DNA from: Diaphorobacter aerolatus
Lineage (GTDB): Bacteria > Pseudomonadota > Gammaproteobacteria > Burkholderiales > Burkholderiaceae_C
DNA: 64,000 bases
Reading direction: 5' to 3'
Assembly (NCBI RefSeq): GCF_014489535.1
Contig: NZ_CP060783.1
Span: forward strand, 4,113,501-4,177,500
Shown here piece after piece: positions 9,835 to 19,188 of the stretch. Under the pieces are notes generated by a model, which worked only from the letters and a program-made list of their open reading frames with translations, was not told the DNA's origin and did not search any database. The position numbers and the translations under genes were made by a program. How positions within the stretch are numbered: the stretch's first letter is position 1; the number at the start of each line of letters is the position of its first letter.

Positions 9835-10959
9835 GTGGCCCCCAACGCATCCAGGAGTCCTTCACTCGCACATCCCTCTGCGCCACCGCAGTCCCCGGAC
9901 CACGCAACGCAGAACTATCAGGCGCTGGATCTGGTTTCCACCCTCGTGGCCGTGCTGGGTGAAGATGGTGCCGTGATCTTTGCCAACGCGGCGCTCGAGA
10001 CGGCGCTTGGGCAATCGCGCCGCACGCTCGAAGGCGCAGACGTCGGCAGCTTTTTCACCGATGCGTCGATTCTGCGCAATGGCTTATCGGGCGCGCGAGG
10101 TGCCGATTTCGCCGCGCTGCGCTTCGAATCCAGCCTGCGTCGCGGCTCGCAGGATCCTCTTCCGGTGCACGTGCATCTGTCGTGCGTGGAGCAGGGCGGG
10201 GACGTGCTCGTCGAATGCTGGCCGCTGGAAGCCCAGGCCCGTCAGGACCGCGAGGAACGCTTGCGCGAACAGGCGCTTGCCAACAAGGAACTGATCCGTA
10301 ATCTGGCGCACGAGATCAAGAATCCACTGGGCGGCATTCGCGGCGCTGCACAGTTGCTCGAGATGGATCTGCCGTCGCCTGATCTGCAGGAATACACGCA
10401 GGTCATCATCCATGAGGCCGACCGCCTGCAAAGCCTCGTGGACCGGCTGCTTGCGCCTCACCGCCATCCGCATCAGGTCGGCGACGTCAACATCCACGAG
10501 GTCTGCGAGCGTGTGCGCTCCCTTGTGCTGGTGGAGTTTCCGCGCGGCCTGTCCATCAAGCGGGACTACGATATCTCGATTCCCGAGTTCCGTGGGGATC
10601 GCGAGCAGCTCATCCAGGCGCTGCTCAACATCGTGCAGAACGCGGCGCAGGCGCTGACCGAGCGCATCATCTTGGGCGGAGATGCCGAAATCATCCTGCG
10701 CACCCGCGTGGCGCGGCAGGTAACATTTGGTCGCCAGCGCTATCGGTTGGCATTGGACTTGCATGTGATCGACAACGGACCAGGTGTGCCCGAGGCGATC
10801 AAGGAGCGAATCTTCTATCCTCTCGTCACGGGAAGGGATGGTGGTTCGGGTCTGGGACTGACGCTTGCGCAGACTTTCGTGCAGCGGCATCACGGCCTGA
10901 TCGAATGTGACAGTGTCCCGGGACGCACGGACTTTCGCATCCTCATCCCGCTGCCTTGA
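9835..10959 (+). CDS. glnL: Nitrogen regulation sensor histidine kinase NtrB
   Basis: This cytoplasmic kinase/phosphatase of 374 residues senses nitrogen status through PII and controls GlnG. It has a PAS-like sensor domain (about residues 28-130), the H-box NLAHEIKNPLGGIRG with the phospho-accepting His159, the N-box LLNIVQNAAQAL, and the G-boxes DNGPGVP and GSGLGLTLAQ. It has no membrane segment, as expected for NtrB. The start is taken as the GTG at 9835, six bases after the preceding stop. The gene lies 53 bases ahead of glnG in the same direction. Confidence 0.95.
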   Translation: MAPNASRSPSLAHPSAPPQSPDHATQNYQALDLVSTLVAVLGEDGAVIFANAALETALGQSRRTLEGADVGSFFTDASILRNGLSGARGADFAALRFESSLRRGSQDPLPVHVHLSCVEQGGDVLVECWPLEAQARQDREERLREQALANKELIRNLAHEIKNPLGGIRGAAQLLEMDLPSPDLQEYTQVIIHEADRLQSLVDRLLAPHRHPHQVGDVNIHEVCERVRSLVLVEFPRGLSIKRDYDISIPEFRGDREQLIQALLNIVQNAAQALTERIILGGDAEIILRTRVARQVTFGRQRYRLALDLHVIDNGPGVPEAIKERIFYPLVTGRDGGSGLGLTLAQTFVQRHHGLIECDSVPGRTDFRILIPLP

Positions 10960-11012
10960 GGTCCTTGAAGCAACAGGGCGGCGACGCCCTCTCAACAAGG
11001 AAATAGATAAAC

Positions 11013-12625
11013 ATGAAGCCGATCTGGATAGTGGACGACGACCCCTCGATCCGCTTCGTCCTCGAGAAGGCGCTGGCGCGCGAGAACCTGCCCACGCGCA
11101 GCTTCTCGAACCCGCGCGAGGTGCTAGACGCGCTTGCCGACATCGCGGCAGGCGACACCGAATACAGCGGCCCGCAGGTGCTGGTCAGCGACATCCGCAT
11201 GCCGGGTGGTTCGGGCCTGCAATTGCTCGAAAAACTGCGCGAGCTACAGCCCGGCCTGCCGGTGATCATCATGACGGCGTACTCGGATCTCGATTCCGCC
11301 GTATCCGCACTGCAACGCGGCGCGTTTGAGTACCTGCCAAAGCCCTTCGATCTGCCCAAGGCGGTGGAGCTGATCCGCCGTGCGGTCGAGGAAAGCCAGC
11401 GTGAACAGGTCGCCGAGGAACGCCAGGCCGCAGCGCCCGAGATTCTCGGGCAGGCACCGGCGATGCAGGACGTGTTCCGTGCCATCGGTCGCCTGAGCCA
11501 GAGTGCGGTGACGGTGCTCATCACCGGCGAGTCGGGATCGGGCAAGGAACTGGTGGCGCGTGCGCTGCACAAGCACTCGCCGGTATCGGGTGGCCCGTTC
11601 GTGGCGATCAACACGGCGGCCATCCCCAAGGATCTGCTGGAGAGCGAACTGTTCGGCCACGAGCGCGGCGCGTTCACCGGTGCGCAGACCCAGCGGCGCG
11701 GGCGTTTTGAGCAGGCCGAGGGCGGCACGCTGTTTCTCGATGAAATTGGCGACATGCCCTTCGATTTGCAGACACGCCTGCTGCGGGTGCTGTCTGACGG
11801 CCATTTCTACCGCGTGGGCGGGCATGCCGCAGTCAAGGCCAACGTGCGCGTGATTGCCGCGACGCACCAGAACCTGGAGGCGCGCGTGAAGGACGGCGTG
11901 TTCCGCGAGGATCTGTTTCACCGCCTGAACGTGATTCGCCTGCGCCTGCCGGCGCTGCGCGAGCGGCGTGAAGATGTTCCCGGGCTCACGCGCCATTTCC
12001 TGCAGCAAAGCGCCCGTCAATTGGGCGTCGAGCCCAAGCGGATTTCCGAAGCGGCGCTGGCACGGCTGCAGGCATTCGATTTTCCGGGCAATGTGCGCCA
12101 GTTGGAGAACATCTGCCATTGGCTTTCCGTGATGGCTCCCGCTCAGGTGATTTCGGTGCAGGATCTTCCGCCCGAGGTGCTCAACATGCCCGTCGTCGTC
12201 CCGGGTGCCTCGCCGCAGGAGGCCAAGCCTCTGGAAGCCGCGGTGTTGGCAGAGACGGCTGCGGCAACGGTCGCAGCACCACAGGTGACGCCATCGTCGT
12301 CTGGACCGGGCAGCGTGGGCGGCTACGGCGCGGTCTTTCCGGAGCCATCCCTGGCCGTGTCGCCAGGTCAGGGCCTGGTGCCAACCCAGACGGGCTGGGA
12401 GCGCTCGCTTGAGGCCGAGGCGCAGGAACTGCTGCGTGAAGGCCGCCCGGAGGTCTGGGACATTCTCACGCGGCGCTTCGAGTCCCGCCTGATCAAGACC
12501 GCGCTGCACGAAACGCATGGCCGTCGCATGGAGGCGGCGCAGCGTCTGGGCATCGGCCGCAACACCATCACGCGCAAGATTCAGGAGTTGGGCCTCGACG
12601 AACACCGGGGGGTGACGAAGGATGA
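11013..12625 (+). CDS. glnG: Nitrogen regulation response regulator NtrC
   Basis: This sigma-54 enhancer-binding protein has a receiver domain with the phospho-acceptor Asp60 (LVSDIRMPGG), a AAA+ domain with Walker A GESGSGKE and the sigma-54 contact loop GAFTGA, and a C-terminal Fis-type helix-turn-helix (AAQRLGIGRNTITRKIQELG). A Pro/Ala/Gly-rich linker of about 70 residues separates the last two. In the given sequence the frame runs on past the normal end because of the G run at 12607-12612. One more G would end the protein at 12623-12625 (HRGGDEG), and one fewer would end it at 12612. Either way the 533-537-residue length fits NtrC. It would act on the sites upstream of glnA. Confidence 0.95.
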
Positions 12626-12628
12626 GTC

Positions 12629-12656
12629 TTTTTTCGAGGTAGTCGAAAAAAATTTT
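12629..12656. terminator. Terminator after glnG
   Basis: TTTTTTCGA (12629-12637) and TCGAAAAAA (12643-12651) form a nine-base stem with a five-base loop just after the glnG end, followed by TTTT. The A/T-rich symmetry lets it work in either direction. Confidence 0.6.
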
Positions 12657-12740
12657 CGCTCTGCTTCACCCCATTTGAGCGCTTGCTCCGATTCAGTGGA
12701 TGTGATTCCTACATTCATCCACTTTGAGGAGCAAGCCATC

Positions 12741-13657
12741 ATGGTTGCGTCGTTCCAGATCTTTCGCAGAATTGCATCCCCGCTGTTGATCGGCACTGCG
12801 CTGCTCGGCGGTCTGTCCAGCACTGTCCAGGCCGCGACCCTGGCCGATGTGAGGCTGATCGAGCGCAACAGCGGGCGCGTGCTGCCGCTGTATTTCCACC
12901 AAGGCGAATACTGGGTGGCGAGCCGGCCCGGAGCCAACTATTCCATCGACATCACCAATCGCATGGGTAGCCGCGTTCTCGCGGTGATCAGCGTCGATGG
13001 TGTCAACGCGATCACCGGAAAAACCGCATCGGCCACGCCCGATGACGGCTATGTGTTCAGCCCTCGCCAGAACTGGGCCATCAACGGCTGGCGCAAGAGC
13101 GACAGCCAGGTGGCGGCGTTCTATTTTTCTGAAAGCGATGCCTCGTATGCGAGCCGCACGGGCCGCCCGCTTGATGTGGGCGTGATCGGTGTTGCATTGT
13201 TCCGCGAGCGTCCGGCGGAGCCCGTGCGTCCGGCCCCTCCGATTCTGCGAAACGAACGCGGCATGGAGGATCGCAAAGCCGGTCCGGCAGGGGATGCATC
13301 TGCCAGTTCTGCGCCCGTGGCGCCAGCTCCCATGCCAGCGCCAAGCGCAAAGGCACCGATGGCGGCCGAAGCTGAATCCGCTGCGAGCCCGCGCATGGCC
13401 GAGAAGAACGCCGACCATGCGGCCAAACGCAGTCCAAGCCTTGGCACCGGCCACGGCGCGGTCGAGACCTCCTACACCTCGAACACCGAATTCGAGTCAG
13501 CCACCCGCCGCCCCGAGCAGGTGGTCCGCATCCGCTACGACAGCCATGCCAACCTGGTCGCCATGGGCGTGATTCCGGCGCCGCGCACCGGACGCACGCC
13601 CAATCCGTTTCCAGCCCATGGAAGCGAGGCTTTGTTCCCGATCCACCACGTTGGTGA
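12741..13657 (+). CDS. Secreted protein of unknown function
   Basis: The ATG at 12741 opens a signal peptide (MVASFQIFRRIASPLLIGTALLGGLSSTVQA). The mature N-terminal half is a compact beta-rich domain (ADVRLIERNSGRVLPLYFHQGEYWVA), followed by an Ala/Pro linker (residues 160-225) and a C-terminal motif VVRIRYDSHANLVAMGVIP. The given frame runs on into the sigma factor gene, but a single missing base near 13625-13629 would end the protein with GFVPDPPRW at 13655-13657, a natural-looking terminus. Known family members have no assigned biochemical role. It lies directly upstream of an ECF sigma/anti-sigma pair and could belong to that regulon. Confidence 0.7.
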
Positions 13658-13742
13658 GCAAGCCAGGTCGCGGGCAATAACGGCACTCGGCGCTGTGCGA
13701 TTTTCTCCACAGCGCGGTCGGCAGCGCCTATGGCTTTGCATA

Positions 13743-14333
13743 ATGCCCGCCATGGTGGAGTCCGAACTGAATGCCCTGGCCGATGAAGCCCTGATGCTGG
13801 CCTACGCCGGTGGCGAGGCGCGGGCGTTCGAGCTTTTGTACGATCGTCACAGCCTGCGCCTGTGGCGCTATCTGTTTCGCAACACCGGCAATCACGCGCT
13901 GGCGGACGATCTGGGTCAGGAGGTCTGGTTTGCCGTCGTGGACGCTGCTCTCACCTATGCGCCCAAGGCGCGGTTCACGACCTGGCTGTTCACCGTGGCG
14001 CACCACAAGCTGGTGGATCACTGGCGCAGCCACCGGCCCCAGCTCAGCCTTGATCAGGAGACGCCCGAAGCCATGCAGCTCGCCGAAACCCTGTTCGCGC
14101 ATTCCGGCTTCGAGCCCGAACGCCTGCAGGGCCGCAAGGATCTGGCGCGCGCGTTGCTCGATGCGTTGGCCGATCTGCCCGAAGAACAACGTGCGGCGTT
14201 TTTGCTGCAAGCCGAAGGAGACATGAGCGTGGCCGACATCGCCGCCGCGAGCGGGGTTCCATTGGAAACCGCCAAAACCCGGTTGCGCTATGCCCGCGCC
14301 AAACTGCGTCAGGCGCTGGAGGTGCTTGCATGA
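13743..14333 (+). CDS. ECF-type RNA polymerase sigma factor
   Basis: The 196-residue protein has the sigma-70 region 2 core (FELLYDRHSLRLWRYLFRNTGNHALADDLGQEVWFAV and FTTWLFTVAHHKLVDHWR) and region 4 (DLPEEQRAAFLLQAEGDMSVADIAAASGVPLETAKTRLRYARAKLR) and no region 3, which defines the ECF group. An alternative ATG lies nine bases further on. It overlaps the next gene by four bases (ATGA), a typical sigma/anti-sigma arrangement. In the raw sequence it shares a reading frame with glnG and the secreted-protein gene only by accident of base loss. The target promoters are unknown. Confidence 0.88.
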   Translation: MPAMVESELNALADEALMLAYAGGEARAFELLYDRHSLRLWRYLFRNTGNHALADDLGQEVWFAVVDAALTYAPKARFTTWLFTVAHHKLVDHWRSHRPQLSLDQETPEAMQLAETLFAHSGFEPERLQGRKDLARALLDALADLPEEQRAAFLLQAEGDMSVADIAAASGVPLETAKTRLRYARAKLRQALEVLA

Positions 14334-15259
14334 CCGATCGCACTCCTGAAAATCCACCGAACGCGCCCGCCGATGACGCCTTGGTCGATCTGTATCGCGA
14401 GGCCACCCAGCAGGATCGCGGTCCCGACGCGGCCGCGCGAGAACGCGTGCTGGCCCATGCGCGCGAACAAACGGCCAGGCGCAAGCCCGCGACTACGCTC
14501 GTCACCGAGCCGCCGCAGCGCCGCGAGGCTGCCAATGACCGCCGCTGGCTGCGCCATGCGCTGGGCAGTCTGGCGATCATCGGGGTCGTCGGCTGGCTGA
14601 CCCTGCAGCATTTGCAAGAGCCGGGCGCGCCGCAGCTCGATCAGGCCGCGCCTTCGGTGCAGCAGTCGTCGCCTGCGCCCCAGAGTGCGCCCGCAGCGGC
14701 GCCTTCTGCGGCCGAAAGCAACGCGAATTCGGACACGGCAGCGGATCGCCCACCAGCCCCTGTCTCAGACGTGAAGGAAGAGCCGAATACGGTGTCCAGA
14801 CCCGCGCCAGCGGCACGCAGGCAGCGCGCGCAGGAGGACGCCATAGAGCGGGAACGGGCCGTGGAGAAGGCCGTTTCACCCTCGGCGCCGCGCTCTGCGC
14901 CTGTCCCCGCGCCCGCCGCGACACCTGCGCCGGCGCCGATGTCGCGCTCACAGGAGTCCGCACCTGCGCCGCAACCCGTGCCATCGCCATCACCATCGCG
15001 CGCCGCAGAAGGCAGTATCCGCGCGCCATCGTCGATGCAGGACCGGGCCATGGGCCGCATTGGCGGTGACCACAATAAAACCCAGCAGGCGGATGCTTTG
15101 GATCTGGTGGACTGCGATGAAAACATGCAAGCCTCGGCGCTCGCCGAGCAGGCTCGCCGAATCAAGGCGCGTGACGAGGCGGTAGCTGCCGGGCAGCCGC
15201 TGCCGGACCCGGCACCGGTATGCAGGCCCCGAGCCGCCGTCAGTCCAGCGTCACAATGA
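14330..15259 (+). CDS. Putative membrane anti-sigma factor, Pro/Ala-rich
   Basis: The 309-residue protein begins inside the sigma gene (ATGA overlap). A polar N-terminus of about 78 residues (DDALVDLYREATQQDRGPDAAARERVLAHAR) precedes one membrane helix (ALGSLAIIGVVGWLTL, about residues 78-96). A long low-complexity Pro/Ala/Ser tail follows, then a C-terminal segment with two cysteines (DLVDCDENM and PAPVCRP). The topology fits an anti-sigma factor that holds the sigma protein on its cytoplasmic side and senses the periplasm with its tail; no zinc-binding HxxxCxxC is visible. The role is inferred from position and topology. Its 3' end overlaps that of the convergent xth gene by 20 bases. Confidence 0.7.
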   Translation: MTDRTPENPPNAPADDALVDLYREATQQDRGPDAAARERVLAHAREQTARRKPATTLVTEPPQRREAANDRRWLRHALGSLAIIGVVGWLTLQHLQEPGAPQLDQAAPSVQQSSPAPQSAPAAAPSAAESNANSDTAADRPPAPVSDVKEEPNTVSRPAPAARRQRAQEDAIERERAVEKAVSPSAPRSAPVPAPAATPAPAPMSRSQESAPAPQPVPSPSPSRAAEGSIRAPSSMQDRAMGRIGGDHNKTQQADALDLVDCDENMQASALAEQARRIKARDEAVAAGQPLPDPAPVCRPRAAVSPASQ

Positions 15260-16016
15260 CCGGAGCGTGATCGCTGGGCTGCTTGTTCTTGCGCGGCGCG
15301 CGGTCGATGGTGCAGGCGCTGACACTGCCCTTGAGCGCGTCGCTGACCAGAATGTGGTCGATCCGCAGCCCGCGATTTTTCTGAAAGCCGAGCATGCGGT
15401 AGTCCCACCATGAATAGCTTTTCTCGGGCTGCTCGAACATGCGGTAGGCATCGGTGAGGCCGAGGCCGATCATGTTCTGGAAATAGGTGCGTTCCTCGAC
15501 CGTGTGATGGATGGTGTCCTTGAGTCCGACCGGGTCGAAGGAATCGCGATCTTCCGGCGCGACGTTGAAGTCGCCCATGACGATCAATCGGGGGTGCTTT
15601 TGCATCTCGCCGCGCACCCAGTTCTCGAGAGCGCCCAGCCACTTCATCTTGTAGGTGAACTTCTCGCTGCCGGGCTCCTGGCCGTTCACGAAGTAGCAGT
15701 TGATCACGCGCAGAGGGCCGGTGTGCGTTTCCACGGTTCCGGCTATCACGCGGGCCTGCACGTCTTCGTGCGATGGAATGTTGCGCACCACGTCGTCGGC
15801 AGGCTTGCGCGTGATCAGGGCCACACCGTTGTAGGTCTTCTGGCCATAGGTCACCGCGTGATACCCCTCAGCCTCGAAGGCATCGTAGGGGAACTTGTCA
15901 TCGGTGAGCTTGAGTTCCTGAAGACCGAGCACGTCGACCGGGTTGGCCTTGAGCCAGTCGAGCACCTGCGGCAGGCGCACGGAGAGGGAGTTCACGTTCC
16001 AGGTGGCAATACGCAT
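15240..16016 (-). CDS. xth: Exodeoxyribonuclease III
   Basis: The 258-residue enzyme of the AP endonuclease / exonuclease III family repairs abasic sites and trims 3' ends. Visible family motifs include MRIATWNVNSLSVRL at the start, VLGLQELKLTD with the metal-binding Glu, NCYFVNGQEP, VMGDFNVAPEDRD, RIDHILVS and the terminal SDHAPVIVTLD with the catalytic Asp-His pair. Length is normal for the family. The start codon lies only about 14 bases from the left end of the genomic island, so the island has probably replaced the native upstream region. Confidence 0.95.
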   Translation of the reverse strand: MRIATWNVNSLSVRLPQVLDWLKANPVDVLGLQELKLTDDKFPYDAFEAEGYHAVTYGQKTYNGVALITRKPADDVVRNIPSHEDVQARVIAGTVETHTGPLRVINCYFVNGQEPGSEKFTYKMKWLGALENWVRGEMQKHPRLIVMGDFNVAPEDRDSFDPVGLKDTIHHTVEERTYFQNMIGLGLTDAYRMFEQPEKSYSWWDYRMLGFQKNRGLRIDHILVSDALKGSVSACTIDRAPRKNKQPSDHAPVIVTLD

Positions 16017-16067
16017 ATGGCTTGTATCCTATTGATTTAAAAGAATTTTCAAATCCGGTTTTTTGTT

Positions 16068-16144
16068 GATACCCCCAAATCTACCCCAGAAGGGGTCTTT
16101 CGATCGGGAGCTTATAGGCTCAATCTTGGGCGATTGGGGGTATC
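16068..16144. repeat. Inverted arm-type repeats at left island end
   Basis: GATACCCCCAAAT at 16068-16080 is repeated in inverse orientation as GATTGGGGGTATC at 16132-16144. The same 11-base core recurs in direct orientation at 31461-31471 next to the integrase gene. Such C-rich repeats are typical arm-binding sites of P4-type integrases. Confidence 0.55.
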
Positions 16145-16186
16145 GAATTGCCCTCTTGAACGGTCAAATTTCAGCCAATCATTGTA

Positions 16187-16240
16187 TTTCAGCGGTTGCT
16201 GAAAACAGACAAAGTAGTGAAACCGTCTTGACGGCTTCAC
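16187..16240. promoter_or_regulatory. Palindromic operators upstream of abiEi
   Basis: Two palindromes precede the AbiEi gene. The first is perfect: TTTCAGC (16187-16193), a four-base gap, GCTGAAA (16198-16204). The second is GTGAAACCGTC (16217-16227), TT, GACGGCTTCAC (16230-16240), with one mismatch. The half site ATTTCAGC also occurs at 16168 and, as ATTTTCAGC, near 16251. Studied AbiEi antitoxins repress their own operon by binding inverted repeats, so these are likely autoregulatory sites. Confidence 0.6.
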
Positions 16241-16264
16241 TGGAAATGCTATTTTCAGCGTGTG

Positions 16265-17334
16265 ATGAAAACGCCCGATCCAGTGAAAACCGAGCTTCAG
16301 GCTGCAGAAGCTCTCCGTCTCTTGTTGGCGGAGGTGCCTGCAACAGAGAGCGTGGACGTTCGTATCGTTGAACGCAGGCCAGATTCGGGCATCGACATCT
16401 TTGCCGAAGTGACGGCCTTCGGTCGCCAGCATAAGCTGGTCGCTGAAGTGAAGTCGAGCGGGCAGCCGCGCCATGTACGTCAGGCCCTCCTGTCGCTGCG
16501 CAACTACGTAGCGCATCAGGCAGACCGCATCACGCCGATCCTGATCGCGCCGTACCTGTCACCCCAAGCGCAGGATCTGTGTCGCGAGTCCGGTGTGGCA
16601 TACCTTGATCTTGAGGGAAATGCCCGGCTGGCCTTCGGCACCTTCTTTCTCTCGCGCCAGTTCGCGAAGAGGCCCGTTGTGGAGAAGCGAGAACTGCGCT
16701 CGCTGTTCAAGCCTAAGTCAGTTCAGGTTCTCAAGGTCTTGCTTCGCGAGCCCTCAAAGCCGTGGCGGGTAGCTGAACTGGCTGAGGTTGCCGGTGTGAG
16801 CCTGGGGCACGTCAGCAATGTCCGGAATGGCTTGCTGGACCGGGAGTGGGCGCAGTTGGCGGATGAGGGGATGTTTCTCGCCGCGCCGGATGCGCTTCTG
16901 GACGCGTGGCGCGAAGCCTATGAAGTCCCATCCGGTCAGCGGCAGGCCTTCTACACCACCCTGCACGGCGCATCGTTCGACGCGGGGTTTAGGGGGCGAC
17001 CGCTTGAACGCGGGGGCAGATTGCGCTTGCATCGTTCTCGGCCGCTCAGTGGCTGGCGCCCTTTGGCCGCACGGGCACCCATTATTTCTATGCTGACGCA
17101 GAAGGGCTGGAGATCCTGCGGTCGAGCTTGAAGCTTTCGAGCACGAGCAAGGGCGAAAACGTCGTCGTGACGGTGCTTGACGAGCCTGGGCTGTTCCAAG
17201 ACACGGTGCAGCCCGCTCCCGGTGTGGTTTGCACAAGCCCGGTCCAAACCTATCTGGATCTGGCGGCGGCAGGCGAACGCGGGCAGGAAGCGGCGGACCA
17301 CCTTCGGCAAGAGAGGTTGCAATGGCAAGGATGA
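16265..17334 (+). CDS. AbiEi-family antitoxin of a type IV toxin-antitoxin system
   Basis: The N-terminal half (about residues 1-150) has a restriction-endonuclease-like core (VDVRIVERRPDSGIDIFAEV...HKLVAEVKSSG). A winged helix (KSVQVLKVLLREPSKPWRVAELAEVAGVSLGHVSNV) follows, then a C-terminal domain with ASFSAAQWLAPFGRTGTHYFYA and GVVCTSPVQTYLDLAAAGERGQEAADHLR, the signature of this AbiEi group. The frame is broken at the G run 17012-17016: one more G joins the two halves and gives about 356 residues. In characterised systems the antitoxin is a repressor and counteracts the AbiEii nucleotidyltransferase. It overlaps the next gene by 13 bases, as expected for a translationally coupled pair. 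Confidence 0.8.
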
Positions 17335-18190
17335 CGCCTGGTGAGGCTCAGCACGCGAGCGAGTACGACGATCGGACGACAGCAGCCGTGAAGTCGGTGC
17401 TTGTCGAAATCGGGCAGATCCTTGGCAGTTTCAAGGGGCGCTTTGCCATCGTCGGAGGTGCTGTGCCTTGGCTGTTACTGGGCAACGAGGACATGCCTCA
17501 CGTCGGCACGCTGGATGTCGATCTAGGTTTGGATGCGGCCGTCCTGGGGATGGGGAATATGCCCATCTGGTGGAGGCGCTGCTGGGCCATGGGTATGAGC
17601 AGCGCAAAGAACTCCGTCGGTTCCAGTTGGTTCGCCAAATCCAAGCAGATGACGGCGGGCCTCCCATCGATGTCGTGATCGACTTCTTGATGCCGCGGGA
17701 TGCGGACGTTGTGAAAAACGTGCCTCCGTTGATCAGCGATTTTGCGGTGCAGAAAGCAGACGGTGCGGACCTGGCGCTTCGCTTCTATCAAATGGTTGCC
17801 ATCGCTGGGTCCATGCCAGGCGGTGGAACCAACAGGGTCGAGGTCGCAGTCTGTTCCATTCCAGCGCTACTGGCGATGAAGGGGCATGCGATCGAGGGGC
17901 GCTACAAGCAGAAGGATGCCTACGACATCTACTACTGCATCCGTAACTATCCGGGTGGGGCTGAGGCGCTTGCGGAGGACTGCCGCCCTCTGTTGGAGCA
18001 TGACTCTGGTGTAGCCGGGTACGGCTACATCGCTGGCAAGTTCGATTCCGTGGATGGGTTCGGTCCAACCTGCGTACGCAAGTTTGTGGAAGACACGCAG
18101 GTCTTGAGCGAGCGCAGCCCGGAGCAGTGGCAGCAGGACGCGTTTGGGCAAGTTGATGCCTGGCTGAGAGCGTTGGGACTGAGGGGGTGA
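17322..18190 (+). CDS. AbiEii-family nucleotidyltransferase toxin
   Basis: The repaired protein has about 289 residues. It carries the nucleotidyltransferase start FAIVGGAVPWLLLG and the metal-binding DVDLGLD, followed by a helical half with AMKGHAIEGRYKQKDAYDIYYCIRNYPGG, which is typical of the AbiEii/AbiGii toxin family. The frame shift lies in the G run 17546-17549; with one more G the sequence continues as GDGEYAHLVEALLGHGYEQR. Toxins of this family transfer nucleotides to tRNA or other targets and stop growth on phage infection. The start at 17322 lies inside the end of the antitoxin gene. Confidence 0.82.
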
Positions 18191-18191
18191 C

Positions 18192-19135
18192 ATGCCAGTG
18201 CGAGTGAATATTCCAATGACCTATCCAGATGGACCTGGAACGGCACCCGTCTGCTCATCCGCGGATGTCGTGGCTGAATACGATGCCCAGCAACAGCTCG
18301 CCCAGTTCATGTGCTTCAGTACACGTGAGCGTAGAAAGGGGCTGGCGGGTAGCCGGAAAGATGCTGCTGCGACAGGGCCGCTGCACCTCTACAAATATCG
18401 GCCGCTGGATGCAGCGAATCCAGCCTCGATCAACAAAGCACGGTCTCTACTGGTGCACGACAGAATCTGGATCGCATCAGCTGCATCGCTGAATGATCCA
18501 CGAGACATGCGCTTCAAACTGGTCTTAAACCAAGATGCCGCTACACGCAAACGGTGGGCCAAAGAAAACGCGCATCTACTGCCCAAAGTGTCGCCAGCGA
18601 AGCGACTGCTCCGCCAACAGCAGTTAGCAAGATCTGCGATGACGGCGGAGATGGAGCTTGGTTTCAAGCAAGATATGGAGCAGAACATGGGCGTCTTCTG
18701 CGCGTCAACAGATCCGCGTAGCAAGCTGATGTGGACGCACTACGGTGGGGAGCATCGGGCATATGCATCCAGCTTGCACCATACGAAGACGAACTTTTTC
18801 TGATATCCAGGCAGGTGACCTACACGAATAAATTTCCCACACTGGTTGTTCCGGTGCCGCCAGATTTGGCTCAGGAATATTACCTTCAGAAATCAAATGA
18901 TTGGGCGTATGAGAAGGAGTGGCGTGTCGTTTTGCCAATCAACAGTTGTTCAGTTGTTCTACGGCCACGAGTCATTTCATCCGTGATTTTTGGAGCCAGG
19001 GCTGACCCCGAAAATTTCGATGCCGTGATGGCGTTGCTAGAGGAGCGGAAGAGGCTTGGAAAGCCAAGTGTCAAGGTCTATCGTGCAGAGTTGGACGACG
19101 AAGGGTTCGATATCCGAATTTACAATCCGAGGTGA
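18192..19135 (+). CDS. DUF2971-type protein
   Basis: The gene begins one base after the AbiEii stop, so it is probably part of the same transcript. The protein, about 314 residues after repair, has the DUF2971 pattern: LYKYRPLDA, then IWIASAASLNDPRDM, then GVFCASTDPRSKLMWTHYGGEHRGICIQL, and YEKEWRVVLP near the end. The shift lies in the G run 18757-18759. The family has no established activity; members are common beside defence and toxin genes. The first 60 residues are less conserved-looking, so a later start is possible. Confidence 0.7.
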
Positions 19136-19188
19136 TTGCCAATCGATAGTATCTGGGCAATAACTGAGACGCTACGGCCGAAGTCAAC

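Noticed and set aside
11013..14333. A single giant protein combining NtrC, an exported domain and a sigma factor
   Set aside because: An internal signal peptide, a terminator-like hairpin and family-typical ends that appear after a one-base repair all show three separate genes.
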